Part shown: positions 6,130-8,814 of the stretch, piece by piece
Layout: every line of letters starts with the position of its first letter
How positions within the stretch are numbered: the stretch's first letter is position 1
Assembly: GCA_007571355.1 (NCBI GenBank)
Contig: RKRO01000475.1
Coordinates: forward strand, 1-8,814
Reading direction: 5' to 3'
Length of the DNA: 8,814 nt
From: Candidatus Poribacteria bacterium
Lineage (GTDB): Bacteria > Poribacteria > WGA-4E > WGA-3G
Program-made: the position numbers and the translations under genes
The notes under the pieces: model-generated
Seen by the model: the letters and a program-made list of their open reading frames with translations, nothing else
Told to the model about the DNA's origin: nothing
Databases searched by the model: none

Positions 6130-8814
6130 ATGGCGCATAAAATGGAGATTGATGGCGTTGAAGTCGCTTTTACTGATGGCGAAACCATCCTTGAGGTTGC
6201 GCAACGCCATCAAAAAGAGATTCCGACGCTCTGCTACGACCCGAGGCTTGAGCCTTTCGGGGGGTGTCGTCTTTGCATTGTCGAGTTAGAAGGTGCGCGA
6301 AATCCAGTGGCATCCTGCACAACGCAGGCAACTGCGGGGATGGTTGTGCGGACAACAACCGATCTGATAGAGACGTACCGGAAGACGCTGCTGGAGATGG
6401 TCATGAGTGAGAACCGTGAAGTTGACGTATCCTCGATGCGCGGCTATGCATCAGGCGAGCTGGCGAACCTCCGGGATAAGTACGACGTTAACCCTTCAAA
6501 AATAACAGGTGCGACATCCGGCACGAGTAGAGCCGATGACGACAACCCTTTCATCCTCAGAGATTACGAACTTTGTATTTCATGCTATCGATGTGTCCGC
6601 GTCTGTGCTGAACAGGAAGGTGACCACGCTATTAACGTCATGAACCGCGGCTTCCATACACAGATTACGACAGAGTTTGATGGGCTTCTCAAGGATTCTG
6701 CCTGCACGTTTTGTGGACAGTGTATTCAGACCTGCCCGACCGGTGCACTTGCAGACAAAAAAGCACTCCGCGCAGCGGATGAAGTCGCGGATGCTATTCC
6801 TGACAAAACCCGCACGATCTGTCCGTATTGTGGTGTCGGCTGCTCGGTTGATGTGCTCACAAAAAATGAAAAGATTGTCGGCATTCATCCGGCGATGGAT
6901 GGCCCTGCGAATCAAGGGGCACTCTGTGTCAAAGGGCAGTTTGCTTACGACTTCGTGCAGCATCCTGATCGCTTGAAAACGCCACTCATCCGTGGTGCTG
7001 ATGGCGAACTCCACGAAGCAACATGGGAGGATGCCCTGAACAAAGCCGCTGAAGGGTTTCGGAAGGTCGCTACTGAACACGGGAGACACAGTATCTACGG
7101 CATTGCCTCCGGCCGCGCACCGAGTGAAGCTGCGTACCTTATGCAAAAATTTATTCGTGTCGGGTTCGGTACCAACTATATTGACAATTGTAGCCGTGCC
7201 TGACACGCGCCGACCGTTGCCGGTCTGGCAGCGACAATCGGACGCGGTGCGATGTCTAATCCGCTCGTTGATATGCAGAAACCGGATGTGATTTTCTGTA
7301 TCGGCACAAATATGACGGAATGCCATCCTGTTGCGGCAACTGGGCTTAAGAAGGCGATTGCGCGTGGCGCGAAACTTATCGTAGCGGATCCGAGGCGTAT
7401 CGGGCTGGCAGAGATATCGCAGCTGTATTTACCGCTTCGTGTCGGTTCGGATACTGCCCTACTTCTCGGTATGGCACACGTCATTGCACGTGAAGGTTTG
7501 ATTGACGAGGATTTCGTCGAAAATCGCACAACGGGGTTTGAGGCATTCTTTGAACACATCAGTCAGTGGACACCAGAATGGGCGGAAACAATTACGGGTG
7601 TCCCTGCAAAAGACATTGAAACCGCTGCAATGTGGTACGGGCGCGCGAGCAAGGGTGCCATCTACTATACACTCGGAATCACGGAGCATATCTGCGGCGT
7701 TGAGAATGTGCAGAGTCTCTGTAACATTGCCTTGATGACGGGTAACGTCGGGCGCGAGGGAACCGGTATCAATCCGATGCGTGGGCAAAATAACATTCAA
7801 GGGGCAGGCGATAGCGGTGCCTTGCCGAACAACTATCCCGGTTTCCAATCTGTCATGGATCCGGCACATCAAACAAAATTCAAAGCGGAATACGGTCGGG
7901 CAATTGACTTAGCGAAAGGGATTACCAAAGTAACTGCCTTAGAACTTTGCGGTGAAAGTATCCATGCGATGCTGATTGACGGTGAAAACACGCTGCTTTC
8001 CGACCCAGATCGAGAGCATTGTGAGCATGCACTCCGTTCATTGGAGCACCTCGTTGTTATTGACATTTTTCTCACGGAGACGGCAGAACTTGCCGATGTC
8101 GTGTTACCAGCGACTGCCTGGGGTGAAACAGATGGTGTCTGCACAAATACCGAGCGGCGTGTTCAACGGGTGCGGGCTGCAGTGCCGCCACCGGGTGTCG
8201 CAAAACCCGATTGGTGGATTATCTGCCAAATAGCACAACGACTCGGTTTTAAGGGTTTTGATTTTAATGAACCGAAGTCGATCTTCGACGAACTTTGTCG
8301 GGTTTCACCGATCTACGCGGGTTTGGATTGGGATCGCATTGAGAGAGGCGAGTACCAGTGGCCCGTCGCCTATAAAGGGCATCCGGGGACCCCTATGCTC
8401 CATGAAGAAGAATTTGTCAATGGGCGCGGTCTCTTTTCAAATGTCTATTACCGAGACCCCGCGGAGACAATTAGTGATGAGTTCCCCGTATGGCTCACCA
8501 CAGGCAGACGTTTAGCGTCCTATCACACACGGACGCAGACCGGCAGAGCCCAAGGGATTGATTACCTCTTGCCAGAAGAATCGCTGGAAGTCAATCCTGC
8601 TGACATTGAGAAGTGGGAATTGACAGACGGTGAATGGTGTAAAATGAGTAGCGCGCGTGGCAGTATTAACATCAAGGTAAAAGCGACGAAGCGTTCGCCG
8701 CGTGGCACCGTCTTTGCCAGTTTCAGTTTCGCAGATGTCCCGGTCAACCTATTGACCGGTTCGGGTTATGATCCGATTACGCACACCGCGGAATTGAAAG
8801 TGTGCCCGGTCCGG
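6130..8814 (+). CDS. Selenocysteine-containing formate dehydrogenase alpha subunit (runs off right edge)
   Basis: Cytoplasmic molybdo/tungsto-enzyme oxidising formate to CO2, or the reverse. The 895 codons visible read through TGA 7201-7203 as selenocysteine 358. Domains in order: [2Fe-2S] ferredoxin domain (C35, C46, C49, C63); a NuoG-like His-Cys region (about 80-115) that lacks its ligands; two [4Fe-4S] clusters (C149/152/155/159 and C192/195/198/202); the [4Fe-4S] site of the molybdopterin domain (C231, C234, C238, C266); active site U358-H359; R551 in the MRGQNN motif; and a C-terminal molybdopterin-binding domain from about 785. U358 and R551 are 193 residues apart, the same as U140 and R333 of E. 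coli FdhF. GGAG 8 bases before ATG 6130 fixes the start. The N-terminal iron-sulfur array is typical of NAD-linked FdhA/FdsA, so NuoE/NuoF-like partners are expected downstream. The frame is open at base 8814; family length suggests only some ten to thirty residues are missing. Ordinary gene calling would split it at the TGA. Confidence 0.95.
7201..7203 (+). other. In-frame TGA recoded as selenocysteine (U358)
   Basis: The TGA stands between NCSRA and HAPTVAGL. This is the position of selenocysteine in E. coli FdhF (ARV-U-HGPSVAGL) and of cysteine in non-selenium homologues. The frame continues for 537 conserved codons without another stop. Insertion needs SelA/SelB, SelD and tRNA-Sec, none of which is in the window. 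Confidence 0.95.
7207..7245 (+). promoter_or_regulatory. Bacterial SECIS hairpin (fdhF-like)
   Basis: The hairpin starts three bases after the TGA. Paired blocks are 7207-7209/7243-7245, then after bulged A7242 7210-7213/7238-7241, an internal loop (C7214 against 7234-7237), and 7215-7221/7227-7233 closing the loop GGUCU (7222-7226). Counting the U of UGA as 1, the loop begins at base 22, with U17, G23 and U24 as in the E. coli fdhF SECIS. There U17 is bulged and G23/U24 contact SelB; here U17 could instead form a wobble pair with G7231. Read by hand, not folded by software. Confidence 0.9.

Noticed and set aside
7201..7203. TGA as a nonsense mutation making the formate dehydrogenase a pseudogene
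   Set aside because: It sits at the exact catalytic Sec site, is followed by a SECIS-like hairpin, and the downstream frame is intact and conserved to the window edge.
6580..7326. 248-codon open frame on the minus strand
   Set aside because: It lies wholly opposite the formate dehydrogenase gene, resembles no family I know, and disregards the clear conserved plus-strand reading.

Overview
The window (about half G+C) looks like part of the chromosome of an uncultured Gram-negative (diderm) bacterium. The pointers are a periplasmic binding protein with a cleavable-type signal but no lipobox, a DUF6807/PmoA-like protein, an AAA-PD-(D/E)XK ATPase, G/C-run hairpins and a short terminal-inverted-repeat element. 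Candidatus Poribacteria or a neighbouring candidate phylum is my best guess from gene style; it is a guess. TGA acts as a normal stop in this genome (end of the gene at 3269-4870) and is also recoded as selenocysteine (7201-7203).

Left part, minus strand (4870 down to 1): four genes point the same way. An AAA-type ATPase with a C-terminal nuclease-like domain (4870-3269) overlaps by ATGA with a DUF6807 gene (3272-2421). That gene abuts, with zero spacing, the double ABC ATPase of a nucleoside/BMP-type importer (2420-825). After a 256-base gap comes the matching permease (568 to beyond base 1). The gap holds a 120-bp element with 13-bp terminal inverted repeats (707-826), a candidate hybrid promoter across its far edge, and a C6/G6 hairpin in the predicted permease leader.

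Centre (4871-5073): a compact divergent regulatory region. One extended -10 promoter reads left into the AAA-DUF6807-ABC operon. A stronger one reads right into the BMP-family substrate-binding protein (5074-6090). Binding protein, ATPase and permease together make one BMP/Nup-type importer, probably for nucleosides or related small solutes, split over two divergent transcription units.

Right part, plus strand (6130 to the end): a formate dehydrogenase alpha subunit of the NuoG-like, NAD-linked type begins 39 bases after the binding protein. It reads through an in-frame TGA at codon 358 that lies exactly at the active-site selenocysteine and is followed by a hairpin closely resembling the E. 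coli fdhF SECIS. The gene is open to the right edge and lacks only its last residues. Its N-terminal His-Cys [4Fe-4S] box has lost all its ligands. No tRNA, rRNA, CRISPR array or transposase gene was seen.
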